Source: Bacteroidota bacterium
Lineage (GTDB): Bacteria > Bacteroidota > Bacteroidia > Palsa-965
Reading direction: 5' to 3'
DNA length: 64,000 bases
Assembly (NCBI GenBank): GCA_020402865.1
Contig: JADBYT010000001.1
Location: 62,001 to 126,000, forward strand
Shown here: positions 32,599-42,900 of the stretch, one piece after another
How positions within the stretch are numbered: the first letter of the stretch is position 1
Layout: each line of letters starts with the position of its first letter
Notes under the pieces: generated by a model
What the model was told of the DNA's origin: nothing
Database searches by the model: none
Seen by the model: only the letters and a program-made list of their open reading frames with translations
Made by a program: the position numbers and the translations under genes

Positions 32599-33634
32599 TA
32601 CAACCATTCGCCTCACACAATACAGCCACGGTGCTGGCTGCGGCTGCAAAATAGCACCGGCCGTGCTCGACGGTATTCTCAAACTCAGCAGCATCAGCGG
32701 TATCGAAAACGATCCGCGCCTGCTGGTCGGACACGATAAAAAAGACGATGCAGCTGTGTATGATCTCGGCAATGGTAAAGCGGTAATCAGCACCACCGAT
32801 TTTTTTATGCCCATCGTTGATGATGCGTTCGACTTCGGCCGCATTGCTTCGGTCAATGCCATAAGCGATGTATATGCCATGGGCGGAAAACCGCTTATGG
32901 CCATTGCCATTCTGGGCTGGCCCATAAACAAAGTACCGGCCGAACTGGCCGGACGCGTACTCGAAGGTGCCCGCACCGTTTGCCGCGAAGCAGGTATTCC
33001 GCTGGCTGGCGGCCACAGCATCGACAACGAAGAACCGCTGTTTGGGCTTGCCGTTACCGGCGAAGTAACCCTTGCAAACCTGCGTCAGAACTCCACCGCC
33101 AAAGCAGGCGATGTATTGTTTTTGACCAAACCGCTCGGCGTAGGCATTCTCACCACGGCACAGAAAAAAGGACTCGTGCAGCCTGCGCATTTTCAAAATG
33201 CAGTAAACGCCATGCTCACGCTCAACAGTGCAGGTGCAGTATTTGGTAACCTCGCTTATGTACACGCCATGACCGATGTAACCGGCTTTGGTTTGCTGGG
33301 CCATCTCGGCGAAATGGCCGATGGCAGCGGACTCAGCGCCGAAGTAAATTACCACGCACTGCCGCTGCTGCCCGAAATCGGACACTACATCGCCCAAAAT
33401 TGTATTCCCGGCGGCACAAAACGAAACTGGGACAGCTACGGCGCAGGTATCGAAGGTGTAACCGACGAGAATCGTCCGGTACTCTGCGATCCGCAAACAA
33501 GCGGTGGCCTGCTGGTGGCAGTGGATGAAAATTTTGCAGAAGAATTTATCCGCGAAGCAAAAAAACTCAATCTTGATCTTAACCCTGTGGGCAAATTTAC
33601 CGGGAGAAAAGATTACCGTATAAAAGTAAATTGA
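32591..33634 (+). CDS. selD: Selenide, water dikinase
   Basis: Makes selenophosphate from selenide and ATP. The N-terminal glycine-rich loop [13 protein letters not shown] carries Cys at the site that is Cys or selenocysteine in the family. PurM/AIR synthase-like core: [38 protein letters not shown], and [13 protein letters not shown]. 347 residues from the ATG at 32591; the open frame upstream lies inside mnmH. Only mnmH is seen nearby; no selA/selB/selC is in the window. Confidence 0.95.
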   Translation: MTDTTIRLTQYSHGAGCGCKIAPAVLDGILKLSSISGIENDPRLLVGHDKKDDAAVYDLGNGKAVISTTDFFMPIVDDAFDFGRIASVNAISDVYAMGGKPLMAIAILGWPINKVPAELAGRVLEGARTVCREAGIPLAGGHSIDNEEPLFGLAVTGEVTLANLRQNSTAKAGDVLFLTKPLGVGILTTAQKKGLVQPAHFQNAVNAMLTLNSAGAVFGNLAYVHAMTDVTGFGLLGHLGEMADGSGLSAEVNYHALPLLPEIGHYIAQNCIPGGTKRNWDSYGAGIEGVTDENRPVLCDPQTSGGLLVAVDENFAEEFIREAKKLNLDLNPVGKFTGRKDYRIKVN

Positions 33635-33769
33635 GGAGCGAAACAATTGCGCATTAAATAACCGGTAGTTCCGGCTTTACGCTGCAAGTGCTCGGAAGTT
33701 TCCTGCACAAACCGCATGCTGCATCCTGTGCGCTTTCCTCCCGCAATTTCTGCGGGAGCAATCCGGGCT
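33634..33769 (+). repeat. Dispersed intergenic repeat, copy A
   Basis: About 136 bp starting at the selD stop codon. It shares three blocks with copy B (49182-49320, opposite strand) at near-constant spacing: AGGAGCGAA (33634-33642), a 16-nt block (33674-33689), and an identical 24-nt block (33740-33763) holding the hairpin CTCCCGCA/TGCGGGAG. No coding frame is conserved between the copies. Confidence 0.75.
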
Positions 33770-33813
33770 ATATAATCAATCCGCCTGCATTTCAAAATAC
33801 CTCAGCGTGTAAA

Positions 33814-34467
33814 TTATTCTCCGGGTACTTCACACACCGTATCACCCGCAATCACAAACACACGGTCATTCTCCTCCGGCGTAATTATTTCTTTCCCCGT
33901 AAACTCACCAAACGCAGGCAATACAAGCTGATGCGGCTGAAGGAGAAAACACGGAAGTGACACACGCTGGCGTGCCTTTCCACGCAACAAATAACCGGGG
34001 TGTACATGTCCTGCAATACGGAAGTAACCGCGTTTATCAGTTTCATTTTCCGGGTGATGACGGTAAACAAACGGAGGAGAATAAAATTCATCACCGCATA
34101 ATTCAGTACCCGAAACCGGGTTGTTGCGCAGCAAGTGTAAATCGTGGTTACCTGTAATGAGGTGAACGGGAATGTGCATTTCGTTCATCCATTGCGTAAA
34201 CATTTCCCACTCGGTGTTGATGTGGCTGTGAAAGAAATCGCCCAATACGGCAATGCTTTCTGCATCATACATCTCAGCCAGTGTTTGCAGGCGCTGCAGC
34301 GTTTGTGTATGCGCCGCATGCGGCACGGCAATACCTGCTTTGCGGAAGTGTGTGGCTTTCCCCAAATGGAGATCGGCCACCAGAAGTTGTTTTAGCGAAG
34401 GCCTGTACACCGCTCTCTCCGGCAACAGCAACAATTCTTCGCCGGCTGCAAAAATCGACACACTCAT
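33814..34467 (-). CDS. pdeM: Ligase-associated metallophosphoesterase PdeM
   Basis: Calcineurin-like phosphoesterase, 217 residues: LLVADLHLGKATHFRKAG, AVLGDFFHSH, LITGNHDLHLL and IAGHVHPGYLLRGKARQR supply the di-metal ligands. Members travel with the helicase, ligase and exonuclease found upstream here and are thought to process DNA ends in damage response. Its start overlaps the helicase stop by 4 bases; it is the last gene of the cassette. Confidence 0.92.
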   Translation of the reverse strand: MSVSIFAAGEELLLLPERAVYRPSLKQLLVADLHLGKATHFRKAGIAVPHAAHTQTLQRLQTLAEMYDAESIAVLGDFFHSHINTEWEMFTQWMNEMHIPVHLITGNHDLHLLRNNPVSGTELCGDEFYSPPFVYRHHPENETDKRGYFRIAGHVHPGYLLRGKARQRVSLPCFLLQPHQLVLPAFGEFTGKEIITPEENDRVFVIAGDTVCEVPGE

Positions 34468-36914
34468 CGCGTGGCCTCCTTTTCAAGCTGTTTAATCATG
34501 CGCTGTACACGGTCTTCCAGTTTTTCCGTGCTCAGCTTCTCACGTATGCGTTCAACCATAATCGGAAATGCAAATGGCGATGGTTGCGTGGTGTAATTAA
34601 CCACAAGCTCCTGATGTTCGAGGCGGTTTAACAGTTTGCGTAAACGTACTTCGTCGAGCTGTTCAAGAAGCACTTCTTCATACGCCTGCCTGAGCAGTAA
34701 ATGATCGGGCTCGTGTTCACGAAACACCTCGAAAAACAGTTTCGACGAAGCCTGCAGGTGCCGCGTTTTCTTTTCATTGCCCGGATAGCCGCTGAATGTG
34801 AGTCCGGCAATTTGGGCAATACCTCTGAACCGGCGGCTGGCCATTTCCGATGCATTAAGGCCATGCTGTATATGCTCAATCAGGTTTTCGGACGAGAACA
34901 GCTCGCGGTTGATGTGTTTTTTCCAGTCCAGTTCGCTATCGGTGAGCAGTTCAAAACCATAATCGTTCATGGCAATTGAAAAGGTAAGCGGCTGTATGCG
35001 GCTCAGTCGCCAGGCCACCAGCGCGGCAAGGCCTTCGTTTACCTGCCGCCCGTCGAACGTATAAAAGAAAAGATGTTGTCCCTCCCGCGATACGCATACT
35101 TCTATTAAAAACTGATTTTGCGACGGAAGCAGCGAGAGTTCATTCTGCCGCTGGAATAAAGGCAGCAGCATTTTCAGTTCCTCATCTTCTGCTATACCCC
35201 GGTGTATCTGCGTCATTTTTTCACGCATCAGTTCCGAAAGCTGCGATGAGAGCGGCATGCGGCCGCCCATATATTGCGGCACAAGTGCTTTTTTAGCTTT
35301 TGATGCACGCACCAGTACTTTCATGTCTTTTATCATTACAAGCTCAAGCGTACGGCCCGAAAAGTAAAATGTATCGCCGGGTTTGAGCTGTGCAATAAAA
35401 TATTCTTCCACCGAACCAATGTAGCCGCCGCTGATAAATTTCACCGTAAGCATGCCACTGCTCAGAATTGTACCAATGCTGAACCGATGCCGCCGCGCAA
35501 TACGCTGATCAGCTACGTAGTAATTGCCATCATCGCCGCGCACCACTTTTGCATATTCGCTGTAGGCTTTCAGCGAAGGGCCGCCGCTTATGATGAATTC
35601 CATTACACGGTTCCACTCATCGTCGGTCATTTCGGCAAATGCATGTGTGGTGCGCACTTCGGCAAGAATCGAAGAAGCATTAAAACCGCTGCCCACGGCC
35701 AGCGTAACAAGGTATTGCGCCAGTACATCCCACGCACGCAATACGGGCACACGTGCTTCGATGCGCCCGCTTTGTGCAGCCGTGCGCAGCGCCGATGCTT
35801 CCATCAGTTCAAGTGCATGCGCGGGCAAAAACCAGATTTTACTTTCAGCGCCCGGCTGATGCCCGCTGCGGCCTGCCCGCTGTAAAAAGCGCGCCACTCC
35901 TTTAGGCCCGCCAATCTGTATCACCGTATCTACCGGCCTGAAATCCACACCCAGATCAAGGCTGGATGTACACACCACGGCTTTGAGAATGCCTGCGTGC
36001 AGGGCATCTTCCACCCAGTTGCGTATTTCGGTACTCAATGAACCGTGATGCAAGGCCAGCTGTCCGGCCAGTTGCGGCGCCACTTCCAGCAATTGCTGGT
36101 ACCAGATTTCGGCCTGCGCACGCGTGTTGGTGAAAATGAGCGTGGTGCGCGAAGCCTCAATAACCGGTACCGCCTTTTGAAGCAGTTTTACGCCAAGATG
36201 CCCGGCCCAGGGGAAGTTGTCAATCTTGTCGGGAAGAATAGTAGTTACGGTTATCTTTTTCTGCTCACCGGCCTTTATCATTGCATGCCGGCTGCTGTCT
36301 TTTCCCAGCAAAACCGTTCTGGCTTCTTCCATATTCCCAATTGTGGCCGAAATTCCCCAGATGCGTATTTCCGGCCGCAATGCTTTCAGCCGCGACAAAG
36401 CAAGTTCTACCTGCGTGCCGCGTTTGTTGCCCAGCAGTTCATGCCATTCATCCACCACCACCGTTTCAAGCTGCTCAAACAGTTTTTCGTAGCCTTTTTG
36501 CGAAAGCAGAATATGCAGGCTTTCCGGTGTAATCACCAATCCCTGCGGCAATGCCTTTTTCTGCTTTTGCTTTTCGGCTGCCGAAGTATCGCCGGTGCGA
36601 ATGGCCACCTGCCAGGGCAAATTGATTTCATCGCAGGCGGTTTGCATGGCTGTGCGTACATCACGGGCAAGCGAGCGTACAGGTGTAATCCACAAACAGC
36701 GCAGACCTGTGGCCTTTTTCTCACGCCGTTGTGCCGCTTCGCAAATTACCGGAAGCCACACTGCATACGTTTTCCCGCTGCCGGTTGGTGCATTCAGCAG
36801 GCCGCTTTGTCCGGCTGTATATGCCTCAAACACTTCACGCTGAAACGGAAATATTTTCCATTTCCGGCGTTTGAACCAGCCTTCGAAAATTTGTATGGCT
36901 GTTACCGCTTTCAT
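34464..36914 (-). CDS. Ligase-associated DEXH-box helicase (Lhr-like)
   Basis: Superfamily 2 helicase of 816 residues. Motif I APTGSGKTYAVWLP (about 40-53), Ia TPVRSLARD, II VVVDEWHELLG, III WGISATIGN, motif IV-VI region with LIFTNTRAQAEIW, SSLDLGVDFRPVD and FLQRAGRSGHQPG. A C-terminal Lhr-core winged-helix and beta region follows. It is the family linked to ATP-dependent ligase cassettes. It overlaps the ligase gene and pdeM by 4 bases each. Confidence 0.93.
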   Translation of the reverse strand: MKAVTAIQIFEGWFKRRKWKIFPFQREVFEAYTAGQSGLLNAPTGSGKTYAVWLPVICEAAQRREKKATGLRCLWITPVRSLARDVRTAMQTACDEINLPWQVAIRTGDTSAAEKQKQKKALPQGLVITPESLHILLSQKGYEKLFEQLETVVVDEWHELLGNKRGTQVELALSRLKALRPEIRIWGISATIGNMEEARTVLLGKDSSRHAMIKAGEQKKITVTTILPDKIDNFPWAGHLGVKLLQKAVPVIEASRTTLIFTNTRAQAEIWYQQLLEVAPQLAGQLALHHGSLSTEIRNWVEDALHAGILKAVVCTSSLDLGVDFRPVDTVIQIGGPKGVARFLQRAGRSGHQPGAESKIWFLPAHALELMEASALRTAAQSGRIEARVPVLRAWDVLAQYLVTLAVGSGFNASSILAEVRTTHAFAEMTDDEWNRVMEFIISGGPSLKAYSEYAKVVRGDDGNYYVADQRIARRHRFSIGTILSSGMLTVKFISGGYIGSVEEYFIAQLKPGDTFYFSGRTLELVMIKDMKVLVRASKAKKALVPQYMGGRMPLSSQLSELMREKMTQIHRGIAEDEELKMLLPLFQRQNELSLLPSQNQFLIEVCVSREGQHLFFYTFDGRQVNEGLAALVAWRLSRIQPLTFSIAMNDYGFELLTDSELDWKKHINRELFSSENLIEHIQHGLNASEMASRRFRGIAQIAGLTFSGYPGNEKKTRHLQASSKLFFEVFREHEPDHLLLRQAYEEVLLEQLDEVRLRKLLNRLEHQELVVNYTTQPSPFAFPIMVERIREKLSTEKLEDRVQRMIKQLEKEATR

Positions 36915-38521
36915 TCGCCTGTGGGTTTATCGGCATACAGTTTCAACAGCGTGCGCAGCGTTTCAATACTATCGGCATCCTGCACGGCTTTGTCTTTTCG
37001 CCAGCGGCTGATACGCGGAAAACGAAGCGCCACACCCGAGCGGTGACGTGGTGAAGGGTTAATGCCTTCGAACGCCAGCTCAAATACCAGCTCTGCTTTC
37101 ACACTTCGTACCGGACCAAATTTGTCAACCGTGTTGCGTTTTACAAAAGCATCCACTTCTTTTATTTCTTCGTCAGTAAGTCCTGAGTAGGCTTTCGCAA
37201 AAGGCACCAGTGTATCACCGTCGCGCACGGCAAATGTATAATCGGTATAAAGATTAGCCCGCCGTCCGTGACCGCGCTGTGCATAAATCAGCACCGCATC
37301 AACCGTAAACGGATCTACTTTCCATTTCCACCAGCTTCCGCGTTTGCGGCCTGTTTCGTAAACAGAATCAAGTCGTTTCAGCATCAGGCCTTCGCTGAAC
37401 TGGTTGCGTGCATCATTGCGTAATACCGTTAATTCTTCCCAACTGTTAAATACTAATTGCGGTGATAATTTGAATACCGATTCGATGCCAGCTCGTTGTG
37501 CAAGTTGTTGCAGCAGCGTTCTTCTTTCCGAAAGAGGCTGCTGTCTGAGGTCGTAGCCTTCAACCTCCAGCAAATCATAGGCAAGAAAAACAATAGGAGC
37601 TTCTTTCAGAATTTTAGCGGTAATGTTTTTCCGGCCGTTCCGCTGCTGCATTACATGAAAGGGCAGGGGACGGTTGTCTTTCCACGGAATAATTTCGCCG
37701 TCGGCCACAGTGCCGTCGGGAAGTAATTCAAGCAGGGCTTTGAATTCCGGAAACATATCGGTAACCAGTTCTTCCCCGCGCGACCAAACAAACAATTCAT
37801 TGCCGCGCCGCACAATTTGTCCGCGAATACCGTCCCATTTCCATTCGGCCTGCCAGGCTTGTGGAGCGCCCAATTCATCGAAAGGCACATCAAGCGCATA
37901 GGCAAGGCAAAACGGATAAGGCTGGGAGAGCCGGTCGGTATTGGAATCGTTGAGCAGAAGATTTTCAAACGTAGTTGTTTCCGGCTGCCAGTTACCCATG
38001 AGGCGGTGCGTAATTGCAGCCTCGCTCATTTGCAGCACACGTGCCAGTGCACGTACAACCAGTTGCTGCGCCACGCCAATGCGAAATCCGCCGGTGATGA
38101 GTTTATTGAAAACAAATTTTTCGTAGTAATCAAACTCGCGCCAGCAGCGGGTAATGAATTGTTTTTTGGTTTCATCGTCGGCGCTGCGCAGGCTGATGAG
38201 TTGCTGCATAAATTCCTCGAGGCCGATGTGTCCGGCCTCTGTGGTTTGCGGAATGAGCAGGGCTATCGTTTCGGCCATATCGCCGGCCACGTGGTAGCTT
38301 TCTTCGAAGAGCCACTGGTCGATACCGGCAGTTTCGGCAGCCCAGAGCCGCAGCAGCGAAGATTTAACAAGGCTTTTGGGTTTTCGGCCCGAGAGTAAAG
38401 CCACGGCACGAAGGCAATCTGCATGCGGAGCTTTGCCAAAGTAGGCTGCCAGCGCATCGGTTTTTTCGCTGGTTTTGTTGGTTTGGTCAAGGGCTTCGAT
38501 GAGTACGGCAAACTGTTTCAT
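36911..38521 (-). CDS. ATP-dependent DNA ligase, cassette-associated
   Basis: 536-residue ligase. N-terminal helical DNA-binding domain (about 1-200), nucleotidyltransferase domain with adenylated Lys at about 228 in AEWKWDGIRGQIV, VADGEIIPW, and SEGLMLKRLDSVYETGRKRG, then an OB domain. It would seal nicks in repair beside the NAD-dependent LigA presumed elsewhere. The start at 38521 gives MKQFAVLIEALDQT; the longer frame lies inside the exonuclease gene. It overlaps both neighbours by 4 bases. Confidence 0.94.
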   Translation of the reverse strand: MKQFAVLIEALDQTNKTSEKTDALAAYFGKAPHADCLRAVALLSGRKPKSLVKSSLLRLWAAETAGIDQWLFEESYHVAGDMAETIALLIPQTTEAGHIGLEEFMQQLISLRSADDETKKQFITRCWREFDYYEKFVFNKLITGGFRIGVAQQLVVRALARVLQMSEAAITHRLMGNWQPETTTFENLLLNDSNTDRLSQPYPFCLAYALDVPFDELGAPQAWQAEWKWDGIRGQIVRRGNELFVWSRGEELVTDMFPEFKALLELLPDGTVADGEIIPWKDNRPLPFHVMQQRNGRKNITAKILKEAPIVFLAYDLLEVEGYDLRQQPLSERRTLLQQLAQRAGIESVFKLSPQLVFNSWEELTVLRNDARNQFSEGLMLKRLDSVYETGRKRGSWWKWKVDPFTVDAVLIYAQRGHGRRANLYTDYTFAVRDGDTLVPFAKAYSGLTDEEIKEVDAFVKRNTVDKFGPVRSVKAELVFELAFEGINPSPRHRSGVALRFPRISRWRKDKAVQDADSIETLRTLLKLYADKPTGE

Positions 38522-39552
38522 TCGGGTTTCGTATCCGTGGTTACAGTTTCGGCCGCATCTGTTTCGGCCAGTTCGCCGGCGTATTCGGTTTTGGCTTCTT
38601 CGGCTTTGAGTCCTTTGCCTTGCAGCCAGCGCGCAAATACCGAGGTATAGCCGTGCGTGACAATTACGCGTTCGCACTGGCAGGCTTCTACTGCGGTGTT
38701 AAGCTGCGCCCAGTCGGCATGGTCGCTCAGCACGAAGCCTCTGTCGTAGGCCATGCGCCGGCGTGCGCCACGCAGCCCCATCCAGCCCGATGCGCCTGCG
38801 GTTGAGCAGGGCAGCAGTCTGTTCAGCCAGGCCTCATTGCCGCCCGAAGGCGGAGCAATAACCAGCGCGCCGCGAAGCTCAGCTTTACTTACCGAGGCCG
38901 TGAGTTGTCTGGGTGTACGCAAAGCAAGCCCGCCTTCACGCAGGGCTTCGTTCATACTGTGCACCGCACCATGTACGTAAATCGGACCAATGCTTTCGTC
39001 CACAGCCTGCATGATACGCTGGGCTTTGCCTAAGGCATAACCATAAATCAAAGCTGTTTTCCCATCGGCGGCACATTGCTGCCACCAGGCATTTATTTCG
39101 CGCACAATTTCGGCTTGCGGTTTCCAATGATAAAGTGGCAAACCAAAAGTTGATTCGCTGATAAACGTGTGGCAGCGCACCGGCTCAAACGGCGTGCTGA
39201 TTCCGTCGGCACCAAGCTTGTAGTCGCCCGAAGCCACCCACACTTCGCCTTTGTATTCCACCCGTATCTGTGATGAGCCGGGAATATGGCCTGCCGGATG
39301 AAACGAAACTGTAACACCATTGATATGATGCGTTTCGTAGTATTCTGTGGCCTGCACCGAAATTCCGCTTCCCAGCCGCTGCTTCATTACCGGCACTGAA
39401 ATATGATGGGCCAGATAATTTTTCATTCCCCAGCGTGAATGATCGGAATGTGCATGTGTGATAAGTGCATGCTCAACCGGCCGCCAGGGGTCGATGTAAA
39501 AACGGCCCGGCGCACAATAAATACCCAATGAGGTAAATTCAAGCAATCGCAT
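38518..39552 (-). CDS. Ligase-associated DNA exonuclease (MBL/beta-CASP-like)
   Basis: Metallo-beta-lactamase fold nuclease of 344 residues: THAHSDHSRWGM supplies the HxHxDH ligands, FHPAGHIPGSSQIRVE and VASGDYKLGAD the next ones, and LSDHADW plus VTHGY the C-terminal ones, as in SNM1/mRNA 3' processing-type enzymes. First gene of the four-gene minus-strand cassette. A promoter box (TACATTTG) lies 52 nt upstream. Confidence 0.93.
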   Translation of the reverse strand: MRLLEFTSLGIYCAPGRFYIDPWRPVEHALITHAHSDHSRWGMKNYLAHHISVPVMKQRLGSGISVQATEYYETHHINGVTVSFHPAGHIPGSSQIRVEYKGEVWVASGDYKLGADGISTPFEPVRCHTFISESTFGLPLYHWKPQAEIVREINAWWQQCAADGKTALIYGYALGKAQRIMQAVDESIGPIYVHGAVHSMNEALREGGLALRTPRQLTASVSKAELRGALVIAPPSGGNEAWLNRLLPCSTAGASGWMGLRGARRRMAYDRGFVLSDHADWAQLNTAVEACQCERVIVTHGYTSVFARWLQGKGLKAEEAKTEYAGELAETDAAETVTTDTKPE

Positions 39553-39604
39553 ACACCAGCATTCAACATGTTGAGCCCGCTTTTGTTTTTAGCTGCTCAA
39601 AAAA

Positions 39605-39612
39605 CAAATGTA
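39605..39612 (-). promoter_or_regulatory. TAnnTTTG -7 box of the ligase-associated cassette
   Basis: TACATTTG on the minus strand; transcription would start near 39599, 47 nt before the exonuclease ATG. Confidence 0.55.
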
Positions 39613-39949
39613 AGCGGACCCGATGGTGGATCGAATTATTTTCCTGAATCAGATCAATTTGGGTGCAAAATGCGAAAATGACTACTGGTTTTCGCGATTA
39701 TCAAAAGGTATTTGAGACAATTATCCTGTCTGGTCTGTTTTCGTCGAACAAATCCTGAAATTGGTGGTGTTTTTAAGGTGGTTGGTCGTGCTTAAAAATA
39801 AATATGTCAAACAAATGAAAATCAGTGATTTTGAAGCTAGCTAAAGGCACTTAAAATCTTTTATTTTTAAGTGGGCAAAGTGCATCTGTTTTCGATTTGT
39901 ATCGTATAAAGCCCAGATAAAACTCCAAACCCGGATTTGCTTAACGATT
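39613..39949. other. AT-rich intergenic region upstream of the SprB-repeat gene
   Basis: No coding frame is seen. CTTAAAAATAAA (39791-39802) is an exact inverted copy of 39860-39871, and the latter arm can also pair with CACTTAAAA (39848-39856), giving two exclusive hairpins. A near-consensus -7 box TCGATTTG lies at 39892-39899. These may regulate the giant adhesin gene; nothing more can be said. Confidence 0.4.
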
Positions 39950-42900
39950 GTGAAGTATAAATTTACCTTACCCCTGCTGATTTTACTGCTTGCCACGGCC
40001 TTACCGCTGCGGGCTGAATTTTTTTATTGGACAGGTGATGACGGCAATTGGAACGATGTGACGAAATGGCGTGTTGGTAATGGGAACGAAGAAATGTATC
40101 GTGCAGCCACTCGTTTGCCTTCCGATACGGATGATGTATTTATTCTTCCCCATTCCGGCCGTGAAGTAACTATTGAAATTACGGGGGATGTGTTTTGCCG
40201 CCAATTGAATTTAGACTTCGAGGCTCCTCCTTATCCCGGAGCCAATCATACAATTCATTTAACGGGTAATGGCACCATTCATCTTAACTGGCTTATCGGC
40301 AGTGCAAAACTACGTGATGAATTTGCGGGGACTTGGCGATTTGAGAAAAGTGCTTTTTTCGGCCCGTCAAATATTGTTCTTGCCGGTAAAGTAATTTTCG
40401 ATTGCAGCAGTCTGGTTATCCGAACGGATTTGTATGCTGCGGGAGGAGTTGAGTTCATACACACAACGGTGTCTGAAATTCCGGAGCAAGCAGGCTTTAA
40501 AATTGTTTCGCCCAAGATCAGCCAATCGGCCCGCACCGTGTTGCCTGCCAGCGTGCAACTGATTACCACCGGTCCGGTTCTTTCACCCCAAAATCATACC
40601 GTTACCACTACAGTAGTTCCAAACGCCTGTAACGGGCAGTGTCTTGCCACGGCAACGGCCAACGTTACCGGTGGTTCGGGAAATTTCTCTTACTTGTGGA
40701 CGCCCGGTAACCAAACCACGGCAACGGCCACCGGTTTGTGTGCGGGCACATATCTTGTTGTTGTTACTGATCTTATCTTGGGCGATCAGGTACCGGCCTT
40801 TGCCATTGTAACTGATCCGCCGCCGTTAGTAATATTCTTTTCAAACACGGCGCCGCTTTGCAACGGACAATGCAACGGTTCCAGTTCAGCCACGGTAGCG
40901 GGCGGCACGCCCGGCTTTACATACAACTGGCTGCCGGGGAACCAGAACACACCTTCCATTTCCAACCAGTGTGCCGGCACGTACACGCTTACCGTTACCG
41001 ATAATAACGGCTGCCAGATTACCCAGCTTTCCATTATTACGCAGCCTGCAGCACTCAATCCTAATGGCGTGCGCACCAATGTAACCTGCAATAACCTATG
41101 CAATGGCACAGCCACGGTAGCTCCTGCTGGCGGCACACTGCCTTACAGCTATTTATGGTCGCCGGGCGGACAAACAACACCAGCTATATCGGGGCTTTGT
41201 CCGGGCTCATATACCTGTGTGGTTACAGATGGTAATAATTGCACAAGCTCGTATGTGGCTGTAGTTACGCAACCGCAGCCGCTTCAGGCCGGTGCCACAC
41301 ACACCAATACATCCTGCTTTGGTGTGTGCGACGGTACAGCCACGGCTAACGTAACCGGCGGCACGGGGCCATATTCCTATCAGTGGCTGCCTGGCGGACA
41401 AACCACACCCGGCATAACCAACCTTTGTGCAGGCACCTACACCGTAAACATTACTGATGCCAACGGTTGCACGGCACAACAGCAGGTTACCATTACTGAG
41501 CCGCTTCAAATTGTATCCACACCCACAGCTGTAAACATTACCTGTTTTGGTTTGTGCAATGGCACTGCTTCGGCTAATGCGTCAGGTGGCTCACCGTCAT
41601 ATACCTATTCGTGGGCCCCCGCCGGGGGTAACGGACCGGTGGCAAGCGGATTGTGCCCCGGTTCATACACGGTAACTGTTACCGACCAGAATGGCTGCTT
41701 TACCACTGGCTCGGTAACCATTACACAACCTCAGCTGCTTGTGGCGCAGGCTACATCAACCAATGTAACCTGCAACAGCCTGTGCAACGGCACTGCCACT
41801 GCCGGTCAAACCGGCGGCACACCACCTTATTCCTATCTCTGGCAGCCGGGAAATATAACCACGCCTACAATTTCCAATCTCTGTCCCGGAAATTATACCC
41901 TCACTGTAACAGATGCCAATTCATGCACCGGAACCACCACGGTAGTGATTACCCAGCCGCAGCCGATTTCGGCTAACGTTACTGCGGTAAATGTAAACTG
42001 CAATACACTGTGTAATGGTTCCGCTTCATCCAACCCTACCGGCGGCACAGGGCCCTATACCTATCTCTGGCAACCAGGCGGGCAAACCACATCTTCTATT
42101 TCCAACCTTTGTGCAGGGGCCTACACGTTAACAGTTACGGATGCGCAGGGTTGCATACGTACTCAAACCGTGAGCATTACCCAACCTAATCCGCTTACGA
42201 TCTCGGTAAATACCACACAACTTCTTTGCAATAGTAACTGTAATGCAACCGCAGCGGTTACGGTTTCTGGCGGTACGCCGGGATATACCTATCTCTGGGC
42301 GCCAGGCGGACAAACCACACCTTCAGTGTCTAACCTTTGTGCAGGATCTTACACGGTAACTGTAACAGATGCGAATAACTGTGTGGCCAACAATATTGTA
42401 ATTATTTCACAACCGCCACCCTACCAGATCAGTGCTTCGGTAAATAATGTGCTTTGTTTCGGACAGTGCAATGGTTCGGCGGCATTGAATGTGTCTGGTT
42501 CAACAGGTCCTTACACTTATCTCTGGGCGCCGGGCGGACAAACCACATCAGCTGTTACTGGTTTATGTGCCGGGTCTTATAGTGTTACGGTTACTGATGC
42601 CAATGGCTGTGACAGCACGATTGTAGTAGTTGTCAATCAGCCGCTGCCTATTTCGCCAAACGTAACACGTACAAATGCAAGCTGCTCGGGTGTTTGCGAT
42701 GGCACGGCAACAGCTAATCCGGGCGGAGGGACTTTCCCCTATACCTATCTCTGGCAGCCAGGGGCATTTACCACATCTTCAATAAGCGGCCTATGTGCCG
42801 GTTCGTATTCGCTTACGGTAACGGACGCAAACGGGTGTTCAACCAATGCTACGGTAACCATTACGCAACCTCAGCCTTTGCTTGCCACCGTTTCTGCCAC

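Noticed and set aside
32573-33646. 357-aa minus-strand open frame opposite selD
   Set aside because: Shadow of selD, which has complete catalytic motifs.
36045-37046. 333-aa plus-strand open frame opposite the helicase gene
   Set aside because: Shadow of the helicase; no domain and low-likelihood composition.
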